The notes under the pieces: model-generated
Database searches by the model: none
Told to the model about the DNA's origin: nothing
What the model saw: the letters and a program-made list of their open reading frames with translations, nothing else
DNA from: Parachryseolinea silvisoli
Lineage (GTDB): Bacteria > Bacteroidota > Bacteroidia > Cytophagales > Cyclobacteriaceae
Direction of reading: 5' to 3'
NCBI RefSeq assembly: GCF_021190955.1
Contig: NZ_JAIOAO010000001.1
Location: forward strand, 248,001-312,000
Length of the DNA: 64,000 nt
In this document: positions 28,501 to 35,637 of the stretch, piece after piece
Position numbering within the stretch: position 1 is the first letter of the stretch
How the letters are laid out: every line of letters begins with the position of its first letter
Made by a program: the position numbers and the translations under genes

Positions 28501-31500
28501 TTGTTCCGATCAAACAGGCACCGGCTGTAAATTTCTTTATCCCCAAGACGGAGTTCTGTTCGAACGAAGCGCCTGTCGTCCTGACGGGTGCTCCCGCGAA
28601 CGGCGACAACCCTTCCGACGACTTTTTCAATGCTACCGGCACCGCCGTCACCTCGGTGACGTCTTCAGGTACACCCCGTGTGTGGTCGTTCAACCCAGCG
28701 TCTGTGACAGGCGTTACGGCCTCTACGCCGGTGACGTTCGACATGACCTATACCTATCGCGACCCTAGTACAGGTTGTCAGAATACCTCCGCGGCGCAGC
28801 AGATCAAAGTAAGCTTGCGCCCGCCGATCGTGCCCTCGGGCAACATTACTCCCGGCACCTCCATTGAGGTTTGCCAGGGTGGTACTATTGGCTCCTTCAC
28901 GGCGGCCACCGTGCCGCAGACTTCATACGTTTGGTATTCCAACAATCCCCCGACAACCGTCGTGGGTGCCGGCAACTCGTTTGTGCCTCCGGTAAGCAAC
29001 CTGATCGCCGGTACCGCGACGTTCTATGTTACGCAGAGTATCAATGGTTGCGAAAGTACACAAGCTCCACGGTCCCTGACAGTCGAGGTGAAGGCCAGTC
29101 CGGCTGCCCCCGGTTCGGACTTCAGCCGCGAGTATTGCCAGTTCCAGAATATCCCCAGCAGCGAGTTACAGGTGACCGGTACGGCCGTAAAGTGGTACGA
29201 CGCCAACAGCGTGTTAACACACTCCGGCAGCAGCCCATCCGCAGCAGATCTTGACATTAACAATACCGTGGCCGGACCATACGGCTTCACGGTTACCCAA
29301 ACAGTAGCCGGCTGCGAAGGCGCAAAAACAAAGGTAGGCGTTACGATAAAACCGCTGCCGAACCTCGACATCTTGTCGACCACGGGTGATCCGACCAAAA
29401 TCTGTGTGACCGGCGGCTCGCAAACTTTTCAGGCCACTGACAACGGGGCGGCGGCTCAAAACGGCACGTGGTCTGGCACCGGCATCAACTCGGCACTCAT
29501 TCCTAATGCTACCGCTGGTACCGTACAGCTCAATGCGTCGCTGCTGTCACCTAATAACTATACATTACACCTGGTCTATCAGAATCCTACAACCTTGTGC
29601 TCCAATACCAAAGACCTGGCGCTGACAGTACTGCCCACCATTGCTCCCAGCTATACCATCGGCACCGCCTGCGACGGATTCCCGGTAAGCATTACCAACA
29701 ATTCGGCCATCGTTCCCGCCAGCGCTACCGCCACCATTGCCTCCACCAGCTGGATCTTCGGCGACGGTGCTTCCCTGGTTGCAGGTAGCGGCGCGATTCC
29801 TGCAGGCACCAACACGGGCAAGACCACCGGCACGTATTTCAGCCCGAACCACATCTTCAACGGTATCGGTAACTTCCTGGCGCAATTCACCATGGTCACC
29901 TCCGACGGCTGTATCGTCACGCCGCCGCAGATCCCGATCACGATCAACCCGAACCCCGACGGTGCCTTCGCCTGGCGTAACGTCTGCGTCGATCCTTCCG
30001 GTGGCTCGGATACAGAGTTCCTGGCGGGTACCAGCAACATCTCCGAAGCGAATATCCAGTCGTATGATTGGAACTTCTCCAAACATAATCAGCTCATTGT
30101 CGGCGCCGTCAATGCTCCCGGCACGGGCAAACTATCGAACGTAAATTATACCTCCGTGGGGACCGACACCGTGCGATTGATCATCACCACCACAGCATCG
30201 TGTAAGGATACGATCCAGAAACCCGTATACCTGGTACCTTCTTTTGGTGCCGTGACCGAAACCAATGCGTACACGCAGGATTTCAACGCTACCGCTGATG
30301 GCTGGATTGCCGGTGGCATACGTTCGTCGTGGGCACACGGCCAGCCGGCCGGCGCTACGGTAAACAAGGATGCTTCCGCCAACGGCCAGGGTAGTGCCTG
30401 GGACACCAACCTAACCGGTAATAGCAATGCCGGCGAGCAGTCATGGGTCATGAGCCGATGCTTCGATTTCTCGCAGGCACAGAAGCCGATCATCTCGTTC
30501 GACATCTGGTCTGACACTCCTGCCGGCAACGACGGCGCGGTGCTGCAATACAACACCAGCGGCAACATCGAGAACGAAGCGCAGTGGCAGGTTGTAGGCC
30601 AGATTGGCCAGGGCGTGAACTGGTATGATGAAAGTGGTATCTCCAGCCGCCCCGGTAACCAGCCTTCCAACGATCTGGGCTGGACCGGTATCTATGGCGA
30701 CTGGAAGACCGCCACGTTCAAGCTCGACAACCTCATCGGTGAACCCAACGTCGTCTTCCGTATCGCCTTTGCCAGCAACGCCCCGCGTCGTGAAGGATTT
30801 GCTTTTGACAACATCTTTATCGGCGAACGTACCCGTACCGTACTGATCGAAAACTTTACCAACTCGTCGGCCGCTGCCAACGGCACGGCACACAATGCGC
30901 TATTCAACGCCTTCTCGCAAAACTCTCCGGAGATCGCCAAGATCCAGTTCCACACGGCATTTCCGGGCAGCGACCCGCTGAACGCGCTCAACGCAGAGAT
31001 CAACAATGCACGCGCTGCTTTCTATGGTATTACCACCTCGCCTACCTTTAGCCTCGACGGTAACGTGGTGAACACCACACCAGCACTGGAAGCCCTATAC
31101 AATGAACGTATCCTGACACCGTCGCCTATCCGTTTGGATGTAACGATGGTCAAAGAAGGCGAAGTAGTCAAGATCAAGACTTCGATCACCAACGCCACGA
31201 GCCAGATACTGCCCACGGCCGGCGTGAACGTTTTCACCACCGTCGTTGAAAAGACCATTACTGACCCTGCCTACCTGGGTGCCAGCGGCAACGCCGAGTT
31301 CCACTATGTAGCGAAGGAAATGCTGCCGACAGCAGCCGGTATTCGCCTCACGCAAGACCTCGCTCCTATGCAAACCATCGTCCTCGACGAAGTGGTCTGG
31401 CGCAACCGCGACCTGCTGACCAGCGGCGAGGGTGCCGTGGTCGTGTTCGTGCAAAGCATTGAAGGCGGAAACAAAGAAGTATTTCAGGCGAAGGTGATCG

Positions 31501-31799
31501 ATGCTACAGCCGAGCCCGATTTTGTTACAGCCAACGAGCCTGCTTTTGGCGATCAGGTACGTATATATCCCAACCCTGCCCGCGGCGAGGTAAACATCGA
31601 CCTGCCGGTGAAGGCTGCGCAGGAACTCCCCGTAAGTCTGGTGGATGGATTTGGCCGCACCGTATACCAACAGGTCTTCCAACGCGGCGATAAACGTAAG
31701 ACCATTTCTACCGCAAGCTTCCCCGACGGCGTGTACATCTTACAGGTCCGTTCGGCAGAAGGTAGCGTGATGCACCGCAAACTGGTGATCACACACTAA
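25560..31799 (+). CDS. Giant T9SS-secreted surface protein (FN3/PKD-like, Omp28-like region, type A sorting domain)
   Basis: A 2079-residue exported protein, Thr/Ser/Asn/Gly-rich and low in Lys. It has a signal peptide (1-23, 'LVLAGLPALAQ') and fibronectin-III-like domains (about 24-140, and again about 250-365 with 'SPTEITLTFPAASTITDAAG'). Many Ig/PKD-like repeats follow ('SWIFGDGASLV', 'YDWNFSKHN'), with recurring phrases such as 'EYCQFQNIPSSELQVTGTAV'. A lectin-like region with 'TQDFNATADGWIAGG' comes next, then an Omp28/thioredoxin-like region (about 1758-1960) without the usual cysteines. The type A sorting domain closes it (about 1995-2079; 'VRIYPNPARGEVNIDLP', 'FPDGVYILQVRS'), directing export through the T9SS. 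Adhesion or surface recognition is likely. Its stop overlaps the stop of the convergent nuclease-fold gene. Confidence 0.9.
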   Translation: MYHATLRRYFTVLLVLAGLPALAQEPTNYPTALTATTLSSTSIRIDWTGSVTGTLPTNYVVYVKTSSGTITAPSDGTLSANDSNYGDGVGFEHVAHSVGANTFTFNGLPTDETFTFVIYPYTTTGTPNPDYKTGATPPSTTGSTKAPVMVSTTAATNITVNSADLGGEIGTSPNNITERGTVWKTGTGVTIGDNKLAEGGTGTGTFTDNRSSLPSGVRIYYAAYATNAVGTTLSSEASFYTYSTAPASHPTVIAEAQSPTEITLTFPAASTITDAAGYIILRTTGSAPTAASIQDGIAPGSLNLNGATLVTTITNTSTTTYSNTGLTANTRYYYAVVPYNWNGTNSQTYNYRGGTFITDDDVTLSSISTVAFTAGTTTSTIAYRSYQSGNMTNDGSNSLALGTFQIRDGGASNNDADDKPTIVESITFSITNVANLRRVALYNGATEISGTEQNAGGSVTFTPTTPITVNDNGNASISIRATFQNSVTDNQTIHFTVTGVTTVTSTPTSRFAAANGGGAASSPSTDNKINVVASKFLYAALPGAALSTGQTFNLTVRAVDGNPYNNLDVDYNKQIDLEVTGGTGTIQPGGTDLHPTLSNGIYTWSNIYFNIAGTYTLKVIDDAYNPDPDLSDISGNVTISSAGVTVTPPATLNLCFGGIAQPLGNIVITETDVTDFANSGTVSLALPPGFVFDQTVTTKPTITPAGNADISNPSNLSYPATNVVEFSYTVGGTDKLSTITITGLKVRYTGTSAASGNITRLGGTANIAGNQVSDAKPHGSVTAVSGTAPSPFTFTVAALTGEVPVAPTQKRFSKSSNAVRLIGQPAGGVFSGPGVTFTSGEYRFNPSTLSADTYTITYTYKDATAQQCEFIHTEDFEVYVTNINNLDVEYCNNADASPTLSVSASYITSQYGAGYTFQKFVYFNPSVGQTDMAVPASNIFDPKQAVYQPIYASTASIYGTYGIWIGFVVSNGVSTFPEWQLVPIKQAPAVNFFIPKTEFCSNEAPVVLTGAPANGDNPSDDFFNATGTAVTSVTSSGTPRVWSFNPASVTGVTASTPVTFDMTYTYRDPSTGCQNTSAAQQIKVSLRPPIVPSGNITPGTSIEVCQGGTIGSFTAATVPQTSYVWYSNNPPTTVVGAGNSFVPPVSNLIAGTATFYVTQSINGCESTQAPRSLTVEVKASPAAPGSDFSREYCQFQNIPSSELQVTGTAVKWYDANSVLTHSGSSPSAADLDINNTVAGPYGFTVTQTVAGCEGAKTKVGVTIKPLPNLDILSTTGDPTKICVTGGSQTFQATDNGAAAQNGTWSGTGINSALIPNATAGTVQLNASLLSPNNYTLHLVYQNPTTLCSNTKDLALTVLPTIAPSYTIGTACDGFPVSITNNSAIVPASATATIASTSWIFGDGASLVAGSGAIPAGTNTGKTTGTYFSPNHIFNGIGNFLAQFTMVTSDGCIVTPPQIPITINPNPDGAFAWRNVCVDPSGGSDTEFLAGTSNISEANIQSYDWNFSKHNQLIVGAVNAPGTGKLSNVNYTSVGTDTVRLIITTTASCKDTIQKPVYLVPSFGAVTETNAYTQDFNATADGWIAGGIRSSWAHGQPAGATVNKDASANGQGSAWDTNLTGNSNAGEQSWVMSRCFDFSQAQKPIISFDIWSDTPAGNDGAVLQYNTSGNIENEAQWQVVGQIGQGVNWYDESGISSRPGNQPSNDLGWTGIYGDWKTATFKLDNLIGEPNVVFRIAFASNAPRREGFAFDNIFIGERTRTVLIENFTNSSAAANGTAHNALFNAFSQNSPEIAKIQFHTAFPGSDPLNALNAEINNARAAFYGITTSPTFSLDGNVVNTTPALEALYNERILTPSPIRLDVTMVKEGEVVKIKTSITNATSQILPTAGVNVFTTVVEKTITDPAYLGASGNAEFHYVAKEMLPTAAGIRLTQDLAPMQTIVLDEVVWRNRDLLTSGEGAVVVFVQSIEGGNKEVFQAKVIDATAEPDFVTANEPAFGDQVRIYPNPARGEVNIDLPVKAAQELPVSLVDGFGRTVYQQVFQRGDKRKTISTASFPDGVYILQVRSAEGSVMHRKLVITH

Positions 31800-32245
31800 A
31801 GCGGCGTATAGGCTGGCAGGGATGACAGGCGCTCCGTCTTGTTTTCCTGCCAGTCTACTTGAAAATAATAATGACTTAGGCCATTCGTTACCACCAGGTA
31901 GGGAGCCCGTAGCGTGGCATTATACGTCGATGCCTGGTGTACAGTATTCTGATTGATCGGTTGGGTAGGGGCCTTACATTCGATCACCATCCAGGGTGCT
32001 CCCTGGCGGTCGAATACGACAATGTCCGAACGCTTGGACAACTGGTTATACGACAACCCGCCCTCCACGCGAATCAATGCACGCGGATATGCCAGGTCGC
32101 GCAACAGATGGTGCACAAAATGCTGCCGCACCCACTCTTCAGGGGTCAATACCAGGTACTTCTTTCGCAGCACATCGAAGATCCAATAACGATCATCTGC
32201 TTTCTTGACCTGGTGCTCAAAGGGCGGAAGGTTGAGGTCGTACAT
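31796..32245 (-). CDS. Type I restriction enzyme HsdR N-terminal-domain protein (stand-alone)
   Basis: A 149-residue protein consisting only of the PD-(D/E)XK-like domain found at the N-terminus of HsdR subunits. The catalytic-type residues are visible in 'KRSDIVVFDRQGAPWMVIEC' followed by Lys-Ala, that is the Asp and the Glu-x-Lys of the motif. There is no helicase part and no methylase or specificity gene nearby, so it is not a restriction system. Single-domain proteins of this type are widespread and conserved in Bacteroidota, with unknown role. Its stop overlaps the stop of the giant surface-protein gene by 2 bases, and it diverges from AMP nucleosidase. Confidence 0.82.
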   Translation of the reverse strand: MYDLNLPPFEHQVKKADDRYWIFDVLRKKYLVLTPEEWVRQHFVHHLLRDLAYPRALIRVEGGLSYNQLSKRSDIVVFDRQGAPWMVIECKAPTQPINQNTVHQASTYNATLRAPYLVVTNGLSHYYFQVDWQENKTERLSSLPAYTPL

Positions 32246-32266
32246 CCAGGGGCGAAGATAGGCAGT

Positions 32267-32294
32267 TTTAGCACATAAACTTTTGGTACCTTAG
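32267..32294 (+). promoter_or_regulatory. Possible promoter of the AMP nucleosidase gene
   Basis: TTTA (32267-32270) and TACCTTAG (32287-32294), a one-base variant of TAnnTTTG, spaced by 16 bases. It ends only 4 bases before the ATG, so a transcript from it would be leaderless or nearly so. The short spacing and imperfect elements make this tentative. Confidence 0.3.
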
Positions 32295-32298
32295 AGGC

Positions 32299-33069
32299 AT
32301 GAAGACGAAACAGGACATCGTGGAAAACTGGCTGCCCCGTTACACCGGGCAGGCACTCAACCAGTTTGGTGAATATATACTGCTGACCAACTTCGATAAC
32401 TACGTGCGCATGTTTGCCGAATGGCATAATGTGCCCATCATCGGCCAGGACCGCGCCATGCGCAGCGCCACCGCCGAAGGTATTACGATCATCAACTTTG
32501 GTATGGGCAGTCCCAATGCCGCGACGATTATCGACTGCCTCAGCGCGATCAAACCCAAGGGGGCACTTTTCCTGGGTAAGTGCGGCGGCCTCAAGACCAA
32601 GAACCACATAGGTGACCTGATCCTGCCCATCGCAGCGATCCGCGGCGAAGGTACCTCCAACGACTACTTCCCCGCCGAAGTACCGGCGCTCCCCTCCTTC
32701 GCACTACAGAAAGCTATTTCAACCACCATCCGCGACCACAAACAAGACTACTGGACCGGCACCGTGTATACTACCAACCGCCGCGTGTGGGAATGGGACG
32801 AAGAGTTTAAAGAATACCTGCGCAAGATTCGCGCGCAAGCCATCGATATGGAAACGGCCACCATCTTCTCCACGGCCTTCTACAACAAGATACCCGCCGG
32901 CGCCCTTCTCCTTGTATCCGACCAACCCATGGTGCCCGAAGGCGTCAAGACCGAAGTGAGCGACCTGAGCGTCACCCAAAACTACGTCGAGCGTCACCTC
33001 CGCATCGGCATTGATTCGCTGCGACAGCTGATCAATAATGGCATGACGGTAAAACATTTGCGGTATTAA
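32299..33069 (+). CDS. amn: AMP nucleosidase (short form)
   Basis: Cleaves AMP to adenine and ribose 5-phosphate, helping to adjust adenylate pools. The 256-residue protein has the nucleoside-phosphorylase fold: 'TIINFGMGSPNAATIIDCL', 'LFLGKCGGLKTKNHIGDLIL' (phosphate/ribose-phosphate site), and 'RAQAIDMETATIFSTAF', the Met-Glu pair that holds the ribose hydroxyls, followed by 'LLVSDQP'. Bacteroidota have this compact form without the extra N-terminal domain of the enterobacterial enzyme. It stands alone between the HsdR-N-like gene (divergent) and the toxin-antitoxin pair, and ends with 'GMTVKHLRY'. Confidence 0.9.
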   Translation: MKTKQDIVENWLPRYTGQALNQFGEYILLTNFDNYVRMFAEWHNVPIIGQDRAMRSATAEGITIINFGMGSPNAATIIDCLSAIKPKGALFLGKCGGLKTKNHIGDLILPIAAIRGEGTSNDYFPAEVPALPSFALQKAISTTIRDHKQDYWTGTVYTTNRRVWEWDEEFKEYLRKIRAQAIDMETATIFSTAFYNKIPAGALLLVSDQPMVPEGVKTEVSDLSVTQNYVERHLRIGIDSLRQLINNGMTVKHLRY

Positions 33070-33112
33070 TTATATTGATAATCAGGATATTATAATAACC
33101 AAAAAATGAACC

Positions 33113-33143
33113 TTTGTTTCGTTTATTTCGTTTATTATCTTAG
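33113..33143 (+). promoter_or_regulatory. Promoter of the HTH/PIN toxin-antitoxin operon, with tandem operator-like repeat
   Basis: TTTG (33113-33116), 19 bases, then TATCTTAG (33136-33143), matching the Bacteroidota TTTG-N19-21-TAnnTTTG form with one mismatch. Between the two elements lies a perfect tandem repeat, TTTCGTTTA (33117-33125 and 33126-33134), placed where a bound repressor would block RNA polymerase. The HTH antitoxin just downstream is the obvious candidate binder. The leader to the ATG at 33162 would be about 12 bases. Confidence 0.55.
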
Positions 33144-33161
33144 AAGCAACGAAGGGCAAAT

Positions 33162-33620
33162 ATGGAGACGGTAATTCAGCGGACGACACGGAAAGATCAG
33201 GAAATTGCAACCAAGTCAATTTCTGCCTTGAACTCTACAGCAGCAGCCTTCTTGAAAAAGAAGCCAAACGTCGTAAAGATCAAGATTCAGGAAAGTAACG
33301 AGTTTGTGACTGTTCCGGGTAAAGCGCTTGAATTGCTGTTTGACATTCTTTCTAACATGGCCGAAGGAAAATCCATTACACTCATTCCATCTGAAGCAGA
33401 AGTCAGTACGCAGCAAGCGGCTGACATGCTGAATGTATCGAGGCCTCACGTTGTAAAATTATTAGAGCAAGGTCTGATCCCCTATAAAAAAGTAGGCAGC
33501 CACCGAAGGATCTTATTAGAAGATCTGGTCGCCTATGAGGCCAATCAAAAGGATCAGCGAACTGCAAGCCTTAAACATCTGGCTCGGCAGGCTCAAGATT
33601 TGAGCTTAGGTTACGAATGA
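33162..33620 (+). CDS. HTH-domain antitoxin (excisionase-type helix-turn-helix)
   Basis: A 152-residue DNA-binding protein. The C-terminal half has an excisionase/MerR-like winged helix: 'STQQAADMLNVSRPHVVKLL', then 'GLIPYKKVGSHRRILLEDLV'. The N-terminal half (about 1-75) is of unknown fold. Proteins of this layout directly upstream of PIN_3-type genes act as antitoxins and autorepressors, so that role is inferred. The stop overlaps the PIN gene by 4 bases (ATGA). The pair is visibly more AT-rich than the surrounding genes, which suggests acquisition by transfer. Confidence 0.82.
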   Translation: METVIQRTTRKDQEIATKSISALNSTAAAFLKKKPNVVKIKIQESNEFVTVPGKALELLFDILSNMAEGKSITLIPSEAEVSTQQAADMLNVSRPHVVKLLEQGLIPYKKVGSHRRILLEDLVAYEANQKDQRTASLKHLARQAQDLSLGYE

Positions 33621-34186
33621 TCCATTCCCCCCGTTTTACTGTTATCCTCGATGCTTGTGTTCTCTACCCCGCGCCTGTAAGAGACTTGCTGTTACACCTC
33701 GCGGCCGTTGAGCTGTATAAACCGAAGTGGACCGATACCATTCAGCACGAGTGGATCCGAAATCTAGTACAAAATCGTCCCGACATTACTGTAGCACAAT
33801 TACAAAAGACAGTGAACAGCATGAACACGGCGTTTCCCGATGCTAACGTGGAACGATACGAAGCGCTTGTATCCTCCTTTACTTTACCCGACCCCAACGA
33901 CCGGCACATTCTCGCGGCAGCTGTCCGGTGTCAAGCAGAGCTCATCATTACCTCGAATACAAAGGATTTTCCGAATAACTATCTTCGAGAATTTGATATC
34001 GAGGCTCAACACCCGGATATTTTTATCACGAACGTAATTGATCTAACTCCCGTAGAATCAATCAAGGCGTTTAAGCAACAGGTATCTTTCTTAAAAAATC
34101 CTCCAAAGACCTACCTACAGGTATTGGCTTCACTAGAGAAATGCGGTCTACCGATGACTTGCAAAAAGTTACTCGCATTGTTATAA
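33617..34186 (+). CDS. PIN-domain toxin (PIN_3 type)
   Basis: A 189-residue ribonuclease-like toxin. The acidic metal-binding residues of the PIN fold appear in 'TVILDACVLYPAPVRDLLLH' (Asp near residue 12), 'LPDPNDRHILAAAVR' (Asp pair), and 'IITSNTKDFPNNYL' (Asp). The motif 'DACVLYPAPVRDLL' is characteristic of the PF13470 branch. The family cleaves RNA, often tRNA or mRNA; the target here is unknown. It is translationally coupled to the upstream HTH antitoxin. The C-terminal extension (about residues 140-189) is helical and typical. It converges on the MFS gene with 11 bases between stops. Confidence 0.85.
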   Translation: MIHSPRFTVILDACVLYPAPVRDLLLHLAAVELYKPKWTDTIQHEWIRNLVQNRPDITVAQLQKTVNSMNTAFPDANVERYEALVSSFTLPDPNDRHILAAAVRCQAELIITSNTKDFPNNYLREFDIEAQHPDIFITNVIDLTPVESIKAFKQQVSFLKNPPKTYLQVLASLEKCGLPMTCKKLLALL

Positions 34187-34197
34187 CGATTTGCCTG

Positions 34198-35517
34198 CTA
34201 GGCCTTACGAATCACCTTCGTCTTCACCATAAACAAAACACCCCCTCCAACAATAAAATACAGCGCCAATGCCAGCGCACTATACCGCATGCTCCCTGTC
34301 AGGTGATCGATAAATCCGTAGGAGAATGTACCAAACACGATGGCCAGGTTATACGTTACGTCGTAGAAGCTGAAGTATGAAGCATGATCGATGGTGTTGT
34401 CAGGAATTAGCTTAGAGTATGTAGCACGTGACAGCGACTGGATACCGCCCATGACCATGCCGACAACAAAGGCCAATGCATAAAACTGATATTCGGTCGT
34501 GATGAAATATGCGCTGATACAGATGCCGATCCAAATTATGATCATGACCGTAAGCGAATAACGATTGCCTTTGGCTTGCGAGAGACGGGCGAATAACCAC
34601 GCTCCCAGGATGCCCACCAATTGAATGATGACCACTGTTGCAATTAAGCTGGTGGTTCCCAGGTGTAACACATCGGTACCGAACAACGTGGCCAGATACA
34701 TCACGGTTTGTACACCGCCGTTATAAAAGAAAAATGCTACCAGGTACCGCTTAAGGTCCGGCTGTTCACGCAAGCTGCGCCATACTTTGCGAATCTCCTG
34801 ATAACCCTTCGTCCAGACGCTACCACTACCTTCCAGCTTGCGCGCTGACGCATTCTCAGGCAGCAGGGCAAATGGGATCATCGAGAAGCCGACCCACCAT
34901 ACGCCTACCAATAAAAACGAAAAGCGCGTAGCCGCGCCTTCACTATCAAAACCAAAAGTGTCAAATCCCAGAATCAGCACCGTGCAGATCACCATCAATA
35001 ACACGCTGCCGATATAACCCATCGAATAGCCATTCGCGCTGGTGGCATCGTAACGGTCGCGGGTAACGATCTCCGGCAGGAAGGCATCGTAAAACACCAG
35101 GCTGCCCGAGTAACCAATGCTGGCCAGGATGGAACAGATAATACCCCAGTTCAACCACGACACGTCGTCAAAAAGGTATAACCCCATACACGACAAGCTG
35201 CCCAACCAAACAAAGATCTTCATGAAGACCTTTTTCTTGCCGGTATAATCCGCTACACCGGAGAGCAATGGCAGGATCGCAGCGACTACCAGGAATGAGA
35301 ACGAGAGTGCGTACGAATATAACACCGAGTTCTGCAGCGTAAAGCCCAGGAAGTTCACCTGATCCGTTCCACTGGAAACGGCCACCTCTTTGTAATAGAT
35401 CGGAAAGATGGCCGTAATAATAATCAGTGAATACACCGAGTTCGCCCAGTCAAACATGTACCAGGCCCGTACAGTGCGGGGGTTATTCAGCGCGGCGGTG
35501 GCGGTTATGCCATTCAT
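34198..35517 (-). CDS. MFS transporter, UMF1 (Atg22-like) family
   Basis: A 12-helix major-facilitator protein of about 439 residues. The signature opening 'RTVRAWYMFDWANSVYSLII' and the later 'GIQSLSRATYSKLIPDN' match the UMF1/Atg22-like family, whose members export amino acids or other small solutes; the substrate here is unknown. The ATG at 35517 is chosen: the frame is open to a TTG at 35523, but the promoter elements just upstream place the transcript start almost at 35517. It is the last gene of the minus-strand block, 120 bases after the YeiH-type gene, and has its own promoter, so it need not belong to the sulfur operon. Confidence 0.88.
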   Translation of the reverse strand: MNGITATAALNNPRTVRAWYMFDWANSVYSLIIITAIFPIYYKEVAVSSGTDQVNFLGFTLQNSVLYSYALSFSFLVVAAILPLLSGVADYTGKKKVFMKIFVWLGSLSCMGLYLFDDVSWLNWGIICSILASIGYSGSLVFYDAFLPEIVTRDRYDATSANGYSMGYIGSVLLMVICTVLILGFDTFGFDSEGAATRFSFLLVGVWWVGFSMIPFALLPENASARKLEGSGSVWTKGYQEIRKVWRSLREQPDLKRYLVAFFFYNGGVQTVMYLATLFGTDVLHLGTTSLIATVVIIQLVGILGAWLFARLSQAKGNRYSLTVMIIIWIGICISAYFITTEYQFYALAFVVGMVMGGIQSLSRATYSKLIPDNTIDHASYFSFYDVTYNLAIVFGTFSYGFIDHLTGSMRYSALALALYFIVGGGVLFMVKTKVIRKA

Positions 35518-35524
35518 GGGCAAT

Positions 35525-35556
35525 CAAAGTTTAAGCGGGAAATGACGACGGACAAA
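35525..35556 (-). promoter_or_regulatory. Promoter of the MFS gene
   Basis: On the minus strand, TTTG (35556-35553), 19 bases, then TAAACTTTG (35533-35525), a TAnnTTTG element with one extra base. The predicted start of transcription is at or within a few bases of the ATG at 35517, giving an almost leaderless mRNA. Confidence 0.5.
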
Positions 35557-35637
35557 CGCAGGATCGCCCCGGGGGCAATCCCGCAAATATACAGTTTTAT
35601 CATCATTTCCAACGTGTGCAGCCGCTGCGGAAGAGCG

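Noticed and set aside
31796-32245. Possible type I restriction system
   Set aside because: Only the HsdR N-terminal domain is present, with no helicase, methylase or specificity gene in the window.
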